Assembly (NCBI GenBank): GCA_022795735.1
Contig: JAAWHG010000011.1
Coordinates: forward strand, 1-59,455
Origin: Oscillospiraceae bacterium
Lineage (GTDB): Bacteria; Bacillota; Clostridia; Oscillospirales; Oscillospiraceae
Reading direction: 5' to 3'
Length of the DNA stretch: 59,455 nucleotides
Made by a program: the position numbers and the translations under genes
In this document: positions 15,654 through 23,364 of the stretch, one piece after another
How positions within the stretch are numbered: the stretch's first letter is position 1
Layout: each line of letters opens with the position of its first letter
The notes under the pieces: generated by a model
Seen by the model: only the letters and a program-made list of their open reading frames with translations
Databases searched by the model: none
Told to the model about the DNA's origin: nothing

Positions 15654-15692
15654 ATTATAAAACAAAGTGCGTGCGCTCGCAACCACTTTGTT
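15654..15692 (-). promoter_or_regulatory. MarR-MATE promoter with likely MarR operator
   Basis: Minus-strand TTGCGA (15677-15682) and TATAAT (15654-15659) are 17 bases apart. AACAAAGTG (15661-15669) and CACTTTGTT (15684-15692) form a perfect 9-bp inverted repeat flanking and overlapping the promoter core, as expected for autoregulation. Confidence 0.75.
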
Positions 15693-15847
15693 GAAGACAA
15701 TAGCACCAATTTTGAGAGGGAGGAGCAGCTTTTTACTGTGCTGGCTGCCAGGCCCATCCGGCAATGGCTGCGTACTGCCGTTTGAAAAAGGGAACGTCTG
15801 GGCCGCAGGCCGCGTTGTGTTACGAGACTTTTTTAGAAAGGCAAACG

Positions 15848-15880
15848 GTGGTGAGCGAAGAACCTTCGCCCACCACCGGA
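15848..15880 (-). terminator. Hairpin downstream of the aldo/keto reductase operon
   Basis: GGTGGTG-GCGAAG pairs with CTTCGCCCACCACC, an imperfect stem of about 13 bp. On the minus strand it is followed by GTTTGCCTTTCT, a weak T-rich tail. The rest of 15693-15943 shows no supportable gene. Confidence 0.45.
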
Positions 15881-15943
15881 CCGTCATTGAGACATCCGCG
15901 ATGTGAAATTTACCTTGATGATACCAATATGATTTGCATGCTG

Positions 15944-16975
15944 TCAGTCGTTGTGGTGCTTCTCATAGAAGTCTACATAATCCTTCAGCATTTCCTGAAG
16001 CAATTGGGGGGTGTCCAGGCCGTAGGGACAGCGGCTTTTGCATTCGTCGCAGTGGACGCATGTTTCAATCAGGTGCATCTTACGGTTCCACTCGTCCGAC
16101 ATATAAGGCTTGTAGGGAGAGCGGCGGATCAGCATGGCCATCCGGGCGGCTTGTGGGATGTCGATACCGGCGGTGCAGGGGAGGCAATAGCCGCAGGAAC
16201 GGCAGAAGTTATGGGCCAGCGCCTTACGGTCCTTGTCAATAACCGCTTGCAGCTCGGGGGTCATGGTTTGGCCGCGCTCGGTCAATTCCAGCCATTGGTC
16301 CAGCTCCCATTCGTGCTGGATGCCCCAGATGGGCACGACGGTGGGATACTGCTGCATGAAGGCATAGCAGGCGGCGGCGTTGTTGAGCATTCCGCCCGAG
16401 AGACCCTTCATGGCGATGAAGCCGAGGTCGTTGGCCTTGCACAGTTCTACCAGTTCCAGGTCCTGGGCGGCGGCGAGATAGCAGAAGGGAAATTGCAGGG
16501 TTTCAAAGTCTCCGCTCTCAACGGCGGCTTTGGCGACGGGATAGCGGTGGTTGGTGATGCCGATGTGGCGGACGTAACCCTTTTGCTTCGCCTCCAAGGC
16601 TGCCGCGTAGGGACCGTCTGGGTCGTTTTTGTCGGGGACCTCCGCGGGATTGTGGAATTGAAGCAGGTCAATGTAGTCGGTTCGCAGCTGACGGAGGCTG
16701 TTCTCAATGTGGGCCTGAACAGTTTTTTTGTCGCCGCCGCCGCTTTTGGTGGAGATGATGACGTTTTGTCGGATGCCGGAGAAGGCCTCGCCCAGCTTTT
16801 CCTCGCTGTCGGTGTACATGTTGGCGGTGTCAAAGAAGTTGATTCCGGCGTCGTAGGCGCGGCGAACCAGCTTCACCGCGCCGGCTTTGGAAATTCGCTG
16901 GATGGGCAGCGCGCCAAATGCGGTTTTGGTCACCATTAGCTCGGTTTTGCCTAAGCGTACTCGTTTGATTTCCAC
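15944..16975 (-). CDS. Aldo/keto reductase with C-terminal 4Fe-4S cluster motifs
   Basis: 343 residues. The N-terminal barrel carries the aldo/keto reductase motifs: AYDAGINFFDTANMY with catalytic Asp and Tyr, STKSGG with the Lys, and LLQFHNP. From about residue 255 the protein adds cysteine clusters CRSCGYCLPC and CVHCDECKSRCP, typical of ferredoxin-like extensions in anaerobe AKRs. It is an electron-transfer oxidoreductase of unknown substrate. It sits at the end of the leftward glycolipid operon with a 24-base gap, so it may or may not serve that pathway. Confidence 0.88.
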   Translation of the reverse strand: MEIKRVRLGKTELMVTKTAFGALPIQRISKAGAVKLVRRAYDAGINFFDTANMYTDSEEKLGEAFSGIRQNVIISTKSGGGDKKTVQAHIENSLRQLRTDYIDLLQFHNPAEVPDKNDPDGPYAAALEAKQKGYVRHIGITNHRYPVAKAAVESGDFETLQFPFCYLAAAQDLELVELCKANDLGFIAMKGLSGGMLNNAAACYAFMQQYPTVVPIWGIQHEWELDQWLELTERGQTMTPELQAVIDKDRKALAHNFCRSCGYCLPCTAGIDIPQAARMAMLIRRSPYKPYMSDEWNRKMHLIETCVHCDECKSRCPYGLDTPQLLQEMLKDYVDFYEKHHND

Positions 16976-16999
16976 AGGTCGTTCCTCCCTTTACATGGT

Positions 17000-18169
17000 T
17001 TACTGTTTTTTGCGGCGGTGTTTGTATCTTCCAAGGGCGTCCAAATATACCTGTTCGATATTTTCAGCGAAGCGCTCCCTTGAGAACAGGTCCCGGACGG
17101 TGGCGGCTACCGTGTCGCGGTCCCATTCCCGGCGCAGGATTTGTTCCAGCCGGTGCGAGAATTCCTCCGCGTCATGAAACTGCCAGCCGTTTATTCCATC
17201 TTTCAATACGTCATCCAGACATCGGTCGGCCATGGCAAGCACGGGAAGGCCGCTGGCGATGGCTTCCACATAGGTCAGGCCCTGGGTCTCGGTTTCGGAG
17301 GCGCAGACGAAAAAGTCGGCGAAACTATAATATTTCCATGTCTCGTCGTGCTGGACAATGCCGGTGAACAGGACCCGGCCGGTAAGGCCTAGCTCGACGG
17401 CTTGCCGCCGCAGGTGCTCCAGGCGCGGCCCAAAACCGGCGATGACAAGCACAGCGTCGCGCCGGTCCGCCCGCTTCCAAAGGGCGAGCAGAGTATCCAG
17501 GTTCTTTTCCCGGGCAATACGTCCTAAATACAGCGCGATCTTTTGCCCAGGGGCAATTCCCAGGTCTTCGCGGAGGGCGGCGGTTTCCTCCGCGGACAGC
17601 CGGTGGCCGTACAGGCTGGTGTCGATGCCGCTGGGCACGACGCGGACCGGGCATTTGACCTGATATTCAAGCAAGGTTTCGTATAGCTTTTTGGAAGGCG
17701 CGACGGCGAGGGTGCAGTGGCTGCTAATGCAGTTGCGCAGGACCATCTTGACAATCCAGTTGCCAATCTTTTTGCTGGGGTTTACATAGCACATGTAGTC
17801 CTTCCAACTGGTATGATGGGTCTGGATGAGCGGGATGTCCAGCTTTTTCGCGATTTTCTTTGCGCTGGGGAAGGTGCTGGTCTCGTTTTGAGAGTGGACG
17901 AGGTCGGGCTTCCAGTTCAGGACCAGGTCCAACTGCCGCCGTCCGATGGGAGGCAGACGGAGCCGCATCTTGGGATAGAGTTTTTCAATGGAAATCGAGG
18001 GCATAGAGATGACCTTGCCGTCCTCCTCTGGACGGTGGGTGGAGGAGAGGTCCAGAATGAGCACCTCGTGCCCACGCGCCTCCAACGCCTGGCGCAGGTT
18101 GAGGACCGAAATTACCAGACCGTTGATTTCATGATAAACGTTGGAATCCAACGTGATCAGAACTCTCAT
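17000..18169 (-). CDS. GT4 family glycosyltransferase, diacylglycerol-glucosyltransferase-like
   Basis: 389 residues, GT-B fold. The N-terminal domain starts with MRVLITLDSNVYHEINGLV, the Gly-rich acceptor loop typical of processive or diacylglycerol glycosyltransferases. The middle includes LIQTHHTSWKDYMCYV, and the C-terminal domain has LYLGRIAREKNLDTLL followed by the nucleotide-sugar EX7E motif region in FVCASETETQGLTYVEAIASGLPV. Together with the neighbouring GT and the LPG-synthase-like membrane protein it probably makes a membrane glycolipid (sugar added to diacylglycerol). The acceptor is inferred from family style. Confidence 0.85.
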   Translation of the reverse strand: MRVLITLDSNVYHEINGLVISVLNLRQALEARGHEVLILDLSSTHRPEEDGKVISMPSISIEKLYPKMRLRLPPIGRRQLDLVLNWKPDLVHSQNETSTFPSAKKIAKKLDIPLIQTHHTSWKDYMCYVNPSKKIGNWIVKMVLRNCISSHCTLAVAPSKKLYETLLEYQVKCPVRVVPSGIDTSLYGHRLSAEETAALREDLGIAPGQKIALYLGRIAREKNLDTLLALWKRADRRDAVLVIAGFGPRLEHLRRQAVELGLTGRVLFTGIVQHDETWKYYSFADFFVCASETETQGLTYVEAIASGLPVLAMADRCLDDVLKDGINGWQFHDAEEFSHRLEQILRREWDRDTVAATVRDLFSRERFAENIEQVYLDALGRYKHRRKKQ

Positions 18170-18205
18170 TGGCTATTCTCTGCTTTCTCCGCTGTACGGC
18201 GCGGG

Positions 18206-19267
18206 TTATTTCAATCGGGAGGGCTTGCGGCCGGCTGTCAGGCTGGCGTAAAACTGCTGCCACAGGCGGGCCACCCGGTCTTTAGAATAGGCGCGGCTGC
18301 CCGATTCCGACTGCCGCGCGGCATGGGCGTAATAGTCCTGGTCCGTTTGGAGACGCTGAAGCGCCTCGATGAAGCCATCGACGTCTCGGGCCTTACAGTA
18401 GCAGCCGGATAAAATTTCTTCGTAGAGCGGAACGTCCCGCAGCAAAATGGGCTTGCGGACGCACATGGCTTCCAGCACCGTCATGGGGAAGAGCTCTTCG
18501 TAGGAGGGCAGAAACATGACGTCGCAGAGGTTATAAAGGCCGTTCATTTCCTCCCGGGGTATGATGCCAGGGAAGAAAGTGTTGTCCGGCGGGGTCTTCA
18601 ACGCCTTTTTAATCTCGTCGTACCCGCTGGCCATGCGGCCGAACGGGAAGCCTCCGGCCCATACAAACTGCATCTCCGGCAGACGGCGGGCGCATTCCAA
18701 AAAGTCGAAGACGCCTTTGCGTGTCTGAAGCTGGCCTACGCTGAGGACGGTGAAACGGTTGGGTGAGAGACCGTATTTTGCAGAAAGCGCGGCGGTCTCC
18801 TCGCGGGGGAGGGGGTGGAAGCCGGCCTCATCCACGCAGTTGGGAATATAGACAATCCGGTCCCGGGGTACGCCGTAGCGTTCAAGGGCGGGGATGAAAT
18901 ATGGGGTTACCAGCACCAAATAGTCCATGGAGCGGTAGAAGCGGAGCAGATATTTGTAGAAAAGCTGACGGACGATGGGGGGCAGGCGGAGGCTGGTGTC
19001 CACGGTCTCGGGCAGAAAGTGTACCGAGCCCACCGCCACGCCATGCCGTTTTGCAGAGGGTATGGAGAGAAAATAGGGGAGGTTGATGGTGTGATAGTGG
19101 GTAATACCGGCTTTAACGCGCGCATTTTCGTATATAGCAAAGTTGCCGGACGCCGTTTCCCGCAGGAGGGACATCAGCTCGGTATAAGCCGAACCGACTC
19201 CCTGGCCAGGGACCGAGGTGGCGGCTGACTTCATATTAATCACCGTTTTATCAGGGTTCGTTTTCAT
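18206..19267 (-). CDS. GT4 family glycosyltransferase
   Basis: 353 residues from the ATG at 19267, chosen because GGGGAG lies 8 bases upstream; the gene overlaps the upstream flippase-like gene by 17 bases. The C-terminal half has VLSVGQLQTRKGVFDFLE and the donor-binding stretch PSYEELFPMTVLEAMCVRKPIL with the EX7E glutamates. The N-terminus is short for a GT4 enzyme but has the expected YHTINLPYFLS acceptor-side motif. Tight coupling to its neighbours argues for a shared glycolipid pathway. Confidence 0.85.
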   Translation of the reverse strand: MKTNPDKTVINMKSAATSVPGQGVGSAYTELMSLLRETASGNFAIYENARVKAGITHYHTINLPYFLSIPSAKRHGVAVGSVHFLPETVDTSLRLPPIVRQLFYKYLLRFYRSMDYLVLVTPYFIPALERYGVPRDRIVYIPNCVDEAGFHPLPREETAALSAKYGLSPNRFTVLSVGQLQTRKGVFDFLECARRLPEMQFVWAGGFPFGRMASGYDEIKKALKTPPDNTFFPGIIPREEMNGLYNLCDVMFLPSYEELFPMTVLEAMCVRKPILLRDVPLYEEILSGCYCKARDVDGFIEALQRLQTDQDYYAHAARQSESGSRAYSKDRVARLWQQFYASLTAGRKPSRLK

Positions 19268-20300
19268 CTTGTTTCTCCCCAATCACTTTTTTGTCGGTCT
19301 TCCGGAGGAAGGAGAAGGGGGCCGTGATTAAAATGACGGCGTAGTAAGTAATAAAGCGCCAGATGGCGGTAGCGGACTTGACGGTCCCGGGGGTAAAGAA
19401 CAGGGAGAAGAATACGTAAAACCCGCCCTCGCTGGCCCCGGCCGCGCCCGGGAGGGGGACGACGCTGACCAGCATGGTCACGAAAGCCTGGGCACAGAGC
19501 ATTTCCAACGCGGTTGCCTGGACGAAACCAAAGGCCCGGTAGATGGAATAGGATACGCTGAAGAGGCAGGTGAGCTGAACCACGGTGAGAAGACAGGCGC
19601 GGAGGAGAAAAAGCTTGTGGCGGAGAAGCTGGCGGTTACAGGCATGGTACGCGTCCAGGTGGCCCTCCCACTGCCGGGCGGTGTTGGCGGCGTCGGACAG
19701 GAGATGAAGACGCTGCAGGAGGCGGCATATAAACCGCAGCAGTCTGCGAGTAAGCCGCCGGCTGAAGGAGAAGAGGACAAGGGCGGCGATAATGGCGGCC
19801 TGGAGAAAGAAGCCGGCAAAGGCGAGACCCCAGAAGCCCGCGCCGACCCGTCCGCTGAAGAGGGGGAAGCAGGCCAGAATGGCAAAGGCGCTGTAGGCGG
19901 TCAGACAGGATTGATAGACCAGAAACTTCTGAATCAGGGCGGCGGTGGAGACGCCGGGATCGACCCCCTGCCGGGACATAAAGAAGACCTGCATGGGCTG
20001 GCCGCCGGTCTGAAAGGGAGTGATGGCGCTGTAGAAGTGGCCGGTCATGCCGGAACGAAGAGCATGGCGCAGCGTGTAGCGCCGGTGGGACAGTCGGGTG
20101 AACCGGTAGATCAGAAAGGCGTCCAGCAGCAGCTCGCCCAGCATTCCCACAAAGGCCAGCGCGAGCCAACCGGCTTGGAGCGACCCGATATGCCCGGCCA
20201 GGTCAATAAGTCCGTTCTCGGAGACGCAGAGATAGATGAGCAGGGCCACCCCGATGAGCAGGATGGACGCATTGTAAATTTTCTTTAGTTTTTGTTTCAT
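19251..20300 (-). CDS. Lysylphosphatidylglycerol synthase-type transmembrane protein (UPF0104)
   Basis: 349 residues with about eight membrane helices. The pattern of a first helix, LAGHIGSLQAGWLALAF, then AITPFQTGGQPMQVFFMSRQGV and a late VPLPGAAGASEGGF motif matches the membrane domain of MprF/AglD-like proteins. There is no soluble aminoacyl-transferase domain, so it is probably a lipid or glycolipid flippase-like partner of the two downstream glycosyltransferases. It is the first gene of the leftward operon. Confidence 0.85.
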   Translation of the reverse strand: MKQKLKKIYNASILLIGVALLIYLCVSENGLIDLAGHIGSLQAGWLALAFVGMLGELLLDAFLIYRFTRLSHRRYTLRHALRSGMTGHFYSAITPFQTGGQPMQVFFMSRQGVDPGVSTAALIQKFLVYQSCLTAYSAFAILACFPLFSGRVGAGFWGLAFAGFFLQAAIIAALVLFSFSRRLTRRLLRFICRLLQRLHLLSDAANTARQWEGHLDAYHACNRQLLRHKLFLLRACLLTVVQLTCLFSVSYSIYRAFGFVQATALEMLCAQAFVTMLVSVVPLPGAAGASEGGFYVFFSLFFTPGTVKSATAIWRFITYYAVILITAPFSFLRKTDKKVIGEKQDENEP

Positions 20301-20388
20301 GTTTCTATTTTACCATAGAGCTTGTATGCCGTCTACTGGATTTTTGAGCGGAGCGTGACCGGTAGTCCGGCTATGTCTGCGGTGATTG

Positions 20389-20449
20389 TATCGTTGTATT
20401 AGTGTATTAGTTCGAATAATACGATAGCACAAGCGCCAACGCTTGTCAA
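20389..20449 (-). promoter_or_regulatory. Promoter and operator-like repeats of the glycolipid operon
   Basis: On the minus strand TTGACA (20444-20449) and TATCGT (20421-20426) are 17 bases apart. TAATACGATA at 20417-20426 is mirrored by TATCGTTGTATTA at 20389-20401 with one extra base, and TATTAGT is repeated twice between. Such ACTAATAC-type repeats resemble operators of GntR/YtrA-family regulators, but no such regulator is in the window. Confidence 0.6.
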
Positions 20450-20719
20450 GCACTTTTTGGGAGCGCTGCCGTCTCGTGCCTATATTGTAATGGGACTGTC
20501 CTTTAAAATAAAAGGGGACAATGGTTTAAGAAAGCTTTAAGAAGAGAGCTTGCCGTCGCACTGAATTGTGATTTTGCGCGCTGACAGGGATTTTAAATCC
20601 TTTTTTTGATTATAATACATCGTATAAAACCATGTGTCAAGAGAAATATATCTTTAAAATATCTGAGAATCATTTGAAAAGGATTTATAATATATCAAAA
20701 ATGTTGTGGAGGGCGGCCT
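20450..20719. other. Non-coding interval upstream of the XRE gene
   Basis: No gene is supported. It includes a TATAAT at about 20611-20616 shortly after a GGATTTTAAATCC palindrome, which could be the promoter and operator of the following regulator, but no good -35 box is seen at the right distance. Confidence 0.3.
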
Positions 20720-21037
20720 ATGGATTATTTGAACTGGTTTCCTTCGCGAATTACGGAACTTCGCACGCAAAGGGGCATTTCTGCAAGGGATATGAGCTTA
20801 TCGCTGGGACAGAGCGAAAGCTACATCAACAAGATAGAAAATAAACGCACCCTGCCGTCCATGTCTGGGTTTATCTATATATGTGAGTATCTGGGTATTA
20901 CGCCGCAAGACTTTTTTAATGTGGAGGCTCCGGCTCCGCAAAAATCAAAAGAGGTCTTATTGGAGCTGAATAAACTGACGGCGTCACAGGCGGACCATGT
21001 TATGATGGTGATTCGGGACATTATTGGAGAGAAGTAA
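20720..21037 (+). CDS. XRE-family helix-turn-helix regulator
   Basis: 105 residues. Residues about 8-65 form a Cro/CI-type HTH: ITELRTQRGISARDMSLSLG, then QSESYINKIENKRTLPSMSGFIYICEYLGI. The C-terminal 40 residues are helical (EVLLELNKLTASQADHVMMVIRDII) and may be for dimerisation. The ATG follows GGAGGG. It stands alone between convergent and divergent neighbours, and its targets are unknown. Confidence 0.85.
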   Translation: MDYLNWFPSRITELRTQRGISARDMSLSLGQSESYINKIENKRTLPSMSGFIYICEYLGITPQDFFNVEAPAPQKSKEVLLELNKLTASQADHVMMVIRDIIGEK

Positions 21038-21098
21038 GGGTGTGCCGCAGCCAACCCTGTTTCCATAGAAAGTAGTATTCAGCATATTATGTGCAGAA

Positions 21099-21136
21099 AA
21101 GCGGGGCCCGCGTATGGATTGCGGGTCCCGCTTCTT
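21099..21136. terminator. Bidirectional terminator
   Basis: A 13-bp stem (21099-21111 with 21121-21133, one G-U pair) preceded by AAA and followed by CTTT. It ends the XRE gene and, on the other strand, the asd-ROK operon. Confidence 0.85.
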
Positions 21137-21138
21137 TA

Positions 21139-22083
21139 TCAGTCGTTCAGGACCACCTGTACACCGCCGTAGATGCCCGCGTCACTGCCCAGCTCAGCCA
21201 GGGCAAAAACGGTTTCCTCCGCGGCGGGGAAGACATAGTCCTTAAAATGCTTTTGTACGCTGTCCAGCAGAATGGTTCCGGCCCGGGCCACGCCGCCGCC
21301 GATCACAATGATCTCGGGGTCGCAGACACAGGAGAGAGCCGCCAGGGCCATGCCCAGAATCCGGGTCATACCGTCCACCAGGCGAAGCGCGGCCGCGTCG
21401 CCCGCTTTGGCGCAGTCAAAGATGTCCTTGCAGCTCAGATTTTCATATTGCCGCAGGGCGGTTGCCTCGCCGCTGGAGGCCAACAGTTCCCGCGCGCTTC
21501 GGAGGAGGCCGGTTGCCGAGGCGTACTGCTCCAGACAGCCGCGCTTGCCGCAGCCGCACACCGCCGTCTCATGGGCGTTGACCTTGATATGGCCGATCTC
21601 GCCGCCCGCGCCGTGGGTTCCTGCCAGCAGCTCGCCGTTGACAATCACGCCGCCGCCCACGCCGGTGCCCAGGGTGACAAAGACCATGTTCTGGCTGCCC
21701 CTGCCGCCGCCGTGGCTCATTTCTCCGAGAGCGGCGGCGTTGGCGTCGTTCAGGACCTTCACGGGCAGCCCGCACAGACCGGTCAGCCGCTCCGCGACGT
21801 CAAAGCCGCCCCAGTGGTCCAGGTTGACGCAGGGCTTGACGAAGCTGCCGTTCAGCACCGCGCCGGGGACGCCCATGCCGATCCCCTCCACGTCGGAAAC
21901 CTGAATCCGCTTTTCCGCCAGCTTGCTCATGAGGGATTGGGCGATGTCGGGAAGTAAATTTTCACTGTGGTTGCGGGCGCGCGTGGGGATTTCCCACTTG
22001 TCGAGCAGCGTGCCGTTGGTTTCAAAGAGGCCGATTTTAACCGTTGTGCCGCCCAGATCGACGCCAAAGGCGTAAGGCTTCAT
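21139..22083 (-). CDS. ROK family sugar kinase (glucokinase-like)
   Basis: 314 residues from the ATG at 22083, with AAGGGGA upstream. Motifs: the phosphate-binding FGVDLGGTTVKIG at the N-terminus, the GVGGGVIVNGELLAGTHGAGGEIGH segment with the catalytic region, and CGCGKRGCLEQYAS, the zinc-binding ROK signature. It phosphorylates glucose or a related hexose with ATP in the cytosol. It is the second gene of an operon whose first gene is asd, with a 20-base gap, a pairing with no obvious metabolic logic. It lacks a DNA-binding domain, so it is a kinase, not a ROK repressor. Confidence 0.92.
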   Translation of the reverse strand: MKPYAFGVDLGGTTVKIGLFETNGTLLDKWEIPTRARNHSENLLPDIAQSLMSKLAEKRIQVSDVEGIGMGVPGAVLNGSFVKPCVNLDHWGGFDVAERLTGLCGLPVKVLNDANAAALGEMSHGGGRGSQNMVFVTLGTGVGGGVIVNGELLAGTHGAGGEIGHIKVNAHETAVCGCGKRGCLEQYASATGLLRSARELLASSGEATALRQYENLSCKDIFDCAKAGDAAALRLVDGMTRILGMALAALSCVCDPEIIVIGGGVARAGTILLDSVQKHFKDYVFPAAEETVFALAELGSDAGIYGGVQVVLND

Positions 22084-22103
22084 AATGATTCCCCTTCCAG
22101 CAG

Positions 22104-23189
22104 TTATTTCCGGGTGATATAGTCCTCCGCGCACAGCAGCTCGGCCAGCTCGACCGCGCCGCCCGCCGCGCCGCGGAGGGTGTTATGGCTCAGGCAGACG
22201 AACTTGTAATCGTACTGGGTGTCCTCACGCAGACGGCCAATGGAGACGCCCATGCCGCCCTCCAGCATCCGGTCCATTCCGGTCTGCGGGCGGGAGGGGT
22301 CTTCGAAGTAGGTCAGGAACTGCTTGGGGGCGGTGGGCAGGCTGAGCGTCTGGGGACGGCCCTGGAACTCGGCCCAGATTTTCTTCATCTCATCCATTGT
22401 GGGCTTTTTGCTGAACTTGACAAAGACAGCGGCCATATGGCCGTTGGACACCGGGACGCGGAGGCATTGGGCGGTGATGGCGGGGGCGGCGGCGGTGACG
22501 ATCTGGCCGTTTTCCACACGGCCCCATACCTTTAGCGGCTCCTGCTCGCTCTTTTCTTCCTCGCCGCCGATGTAGGGAATTAGATTATCCACCATCTCAG
22601 GCCAGGTCTCGAAGGTCTTGCCCGCGCCGGAGATGGCCTGGTAGGTGCAGACCAGGATTTTTTCGATGCCAAAATCGCGCAGCGGCGAGAGGGCGGGGAC
22701 GTAGCTCTGGATGGAGCAGTTGGATTTGACGGCGATAAAGCCGCGTTGGGTTCCCAGGCGCTTACGCTGATCGTCGATGACCTTGATGTGCTCGGGGTTG
22801 ACCTCGGGAATAATCATCGGGACGTCCTTGGTCCAGCGGTTGGCGGAGTTGTTGGAGACCACAGGGCATTCGCACTTGGCGTAGCGCTCCTCAAGGGCCT
22901 GAATCTCCTCCTTCTTCATATCCACGGCGCAAAAGACAAAGTCAACCATGGAGGCGATCTTTTCCACATCGGCGTCGGCGTCCATCAGGGTCATGTTGGA
23001 GGCCCAGCCGGGCAGGGGCTTTTCCATGCACCAGCGGGAGCCGATGGCTTCCTGGTAGGTTTTGCCCGCGCTGCGGGAGCTGGCGGCCAGGACTACGGTG
23101 TCAAACCAGGGGTGCCCGTCGGTCAGGGTGATGAAACGCTGGCCAACCATTCCGGTTGCGCCGATGATGCCTACTTTGTACTTTTCCAT
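22104..23189 (-). CDS. asd: Aspartate-semialdehyde dehydrogenase
   Basis: 361-residue NADPH-dependent enzyme that reduces aspartyl phosphate to aspartate semialdehyde, the branch point to lysine, diaminopimelate, methionine and threonine. It has the N-terminal GIIGATGMVGQRF motif, the active-site cysteine in KSNCSIQSYVPAL near residue 158 and the histidine in PVSNGHMAAVFV near 247. Its length and motif style fit the archaeal/fungal-type family rather than the E. coli type. Diaminopimelate for peptidoglycan and threonine/methionine supply (and so SAM) depend on it. Confidence 0.95.
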   Translation of the reverse strand: MEKYKVGIIGATGMVGQRFITLTDGHPWFDTVVLAASSRSAGKTYQEAIGSRWCMEKPLPGWASNMTLMDADADVEKIASMVDFVFCAVDMKKEEIQALEERYAKCECPVVSNNSANRWTKDVPMIIPEVNPEHIKVIDDQRKRLGTQRGFIAVKSNCSIQSYVPALSPLRDFGIEKILVCTYQAISGAGKTFETWPEMVDNLIPYIGGEEEKSEQEPLKVWGRVENGQIVTAAAPAITAQCLRVPVSNGHMAAVFVKFSKKPTMDEMKKIWAEFQGRPQTLSLPTAPKQFLTYFEDPSRPQTGMDRMLEGGMGVSIGRLREDTQYDYKFVCLSHNTLRGAAGGAVELAELLCAEDYITRK

Positions 23190-23213
23190 GGAAAACGCTC
23201 CTTTATCGTTGGA

Positions 23214-23242
23214 ATTAAATTCTAGGTTGAATCATCTGTCAA
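23214..23242 (-). promoter_or_regulatory. asd-ROK promoter
   Basis: On the minus strand TTGACA (23237-23242) and TTTAAT (23214-23219) are 17 bases apart. The -35 overlaps the spacer of the divergent plus-strand promoter at 23227-23255. Confidence 0.75.
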
Positions 23243-23255
23243 TTTGCGGTATAAT
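23227..23255 (+). promoter_or_regulatory. Promoter of the SpoIID-like gene, overlapping the divergent asd promoter
   Basis: TTGAAT (23227-23232) and TATAAT (23250-23255) with 17-base spacing. It is interleaved with the leftward asd promoter, so polymerase binding at one should exclude the other. Confidence 0.75.
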
Positions 23256-23364
23256 GTCTGTGCATATACCGAAAATATAAAATTATCTTACCATATCTAT
23301 TTTCGGGTGTCAATGTACGAATTTACTGGTTTTCACAGCTTTTTACACAACTATGGAGGTTATT

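Noticed and set aside
15667..15906. Small plus-strand frames between the MarR gene and the aldo/keto reductase gene
   Set aside because: No RBS or homology; the region contains the MarR operator and a terminator hairpin.
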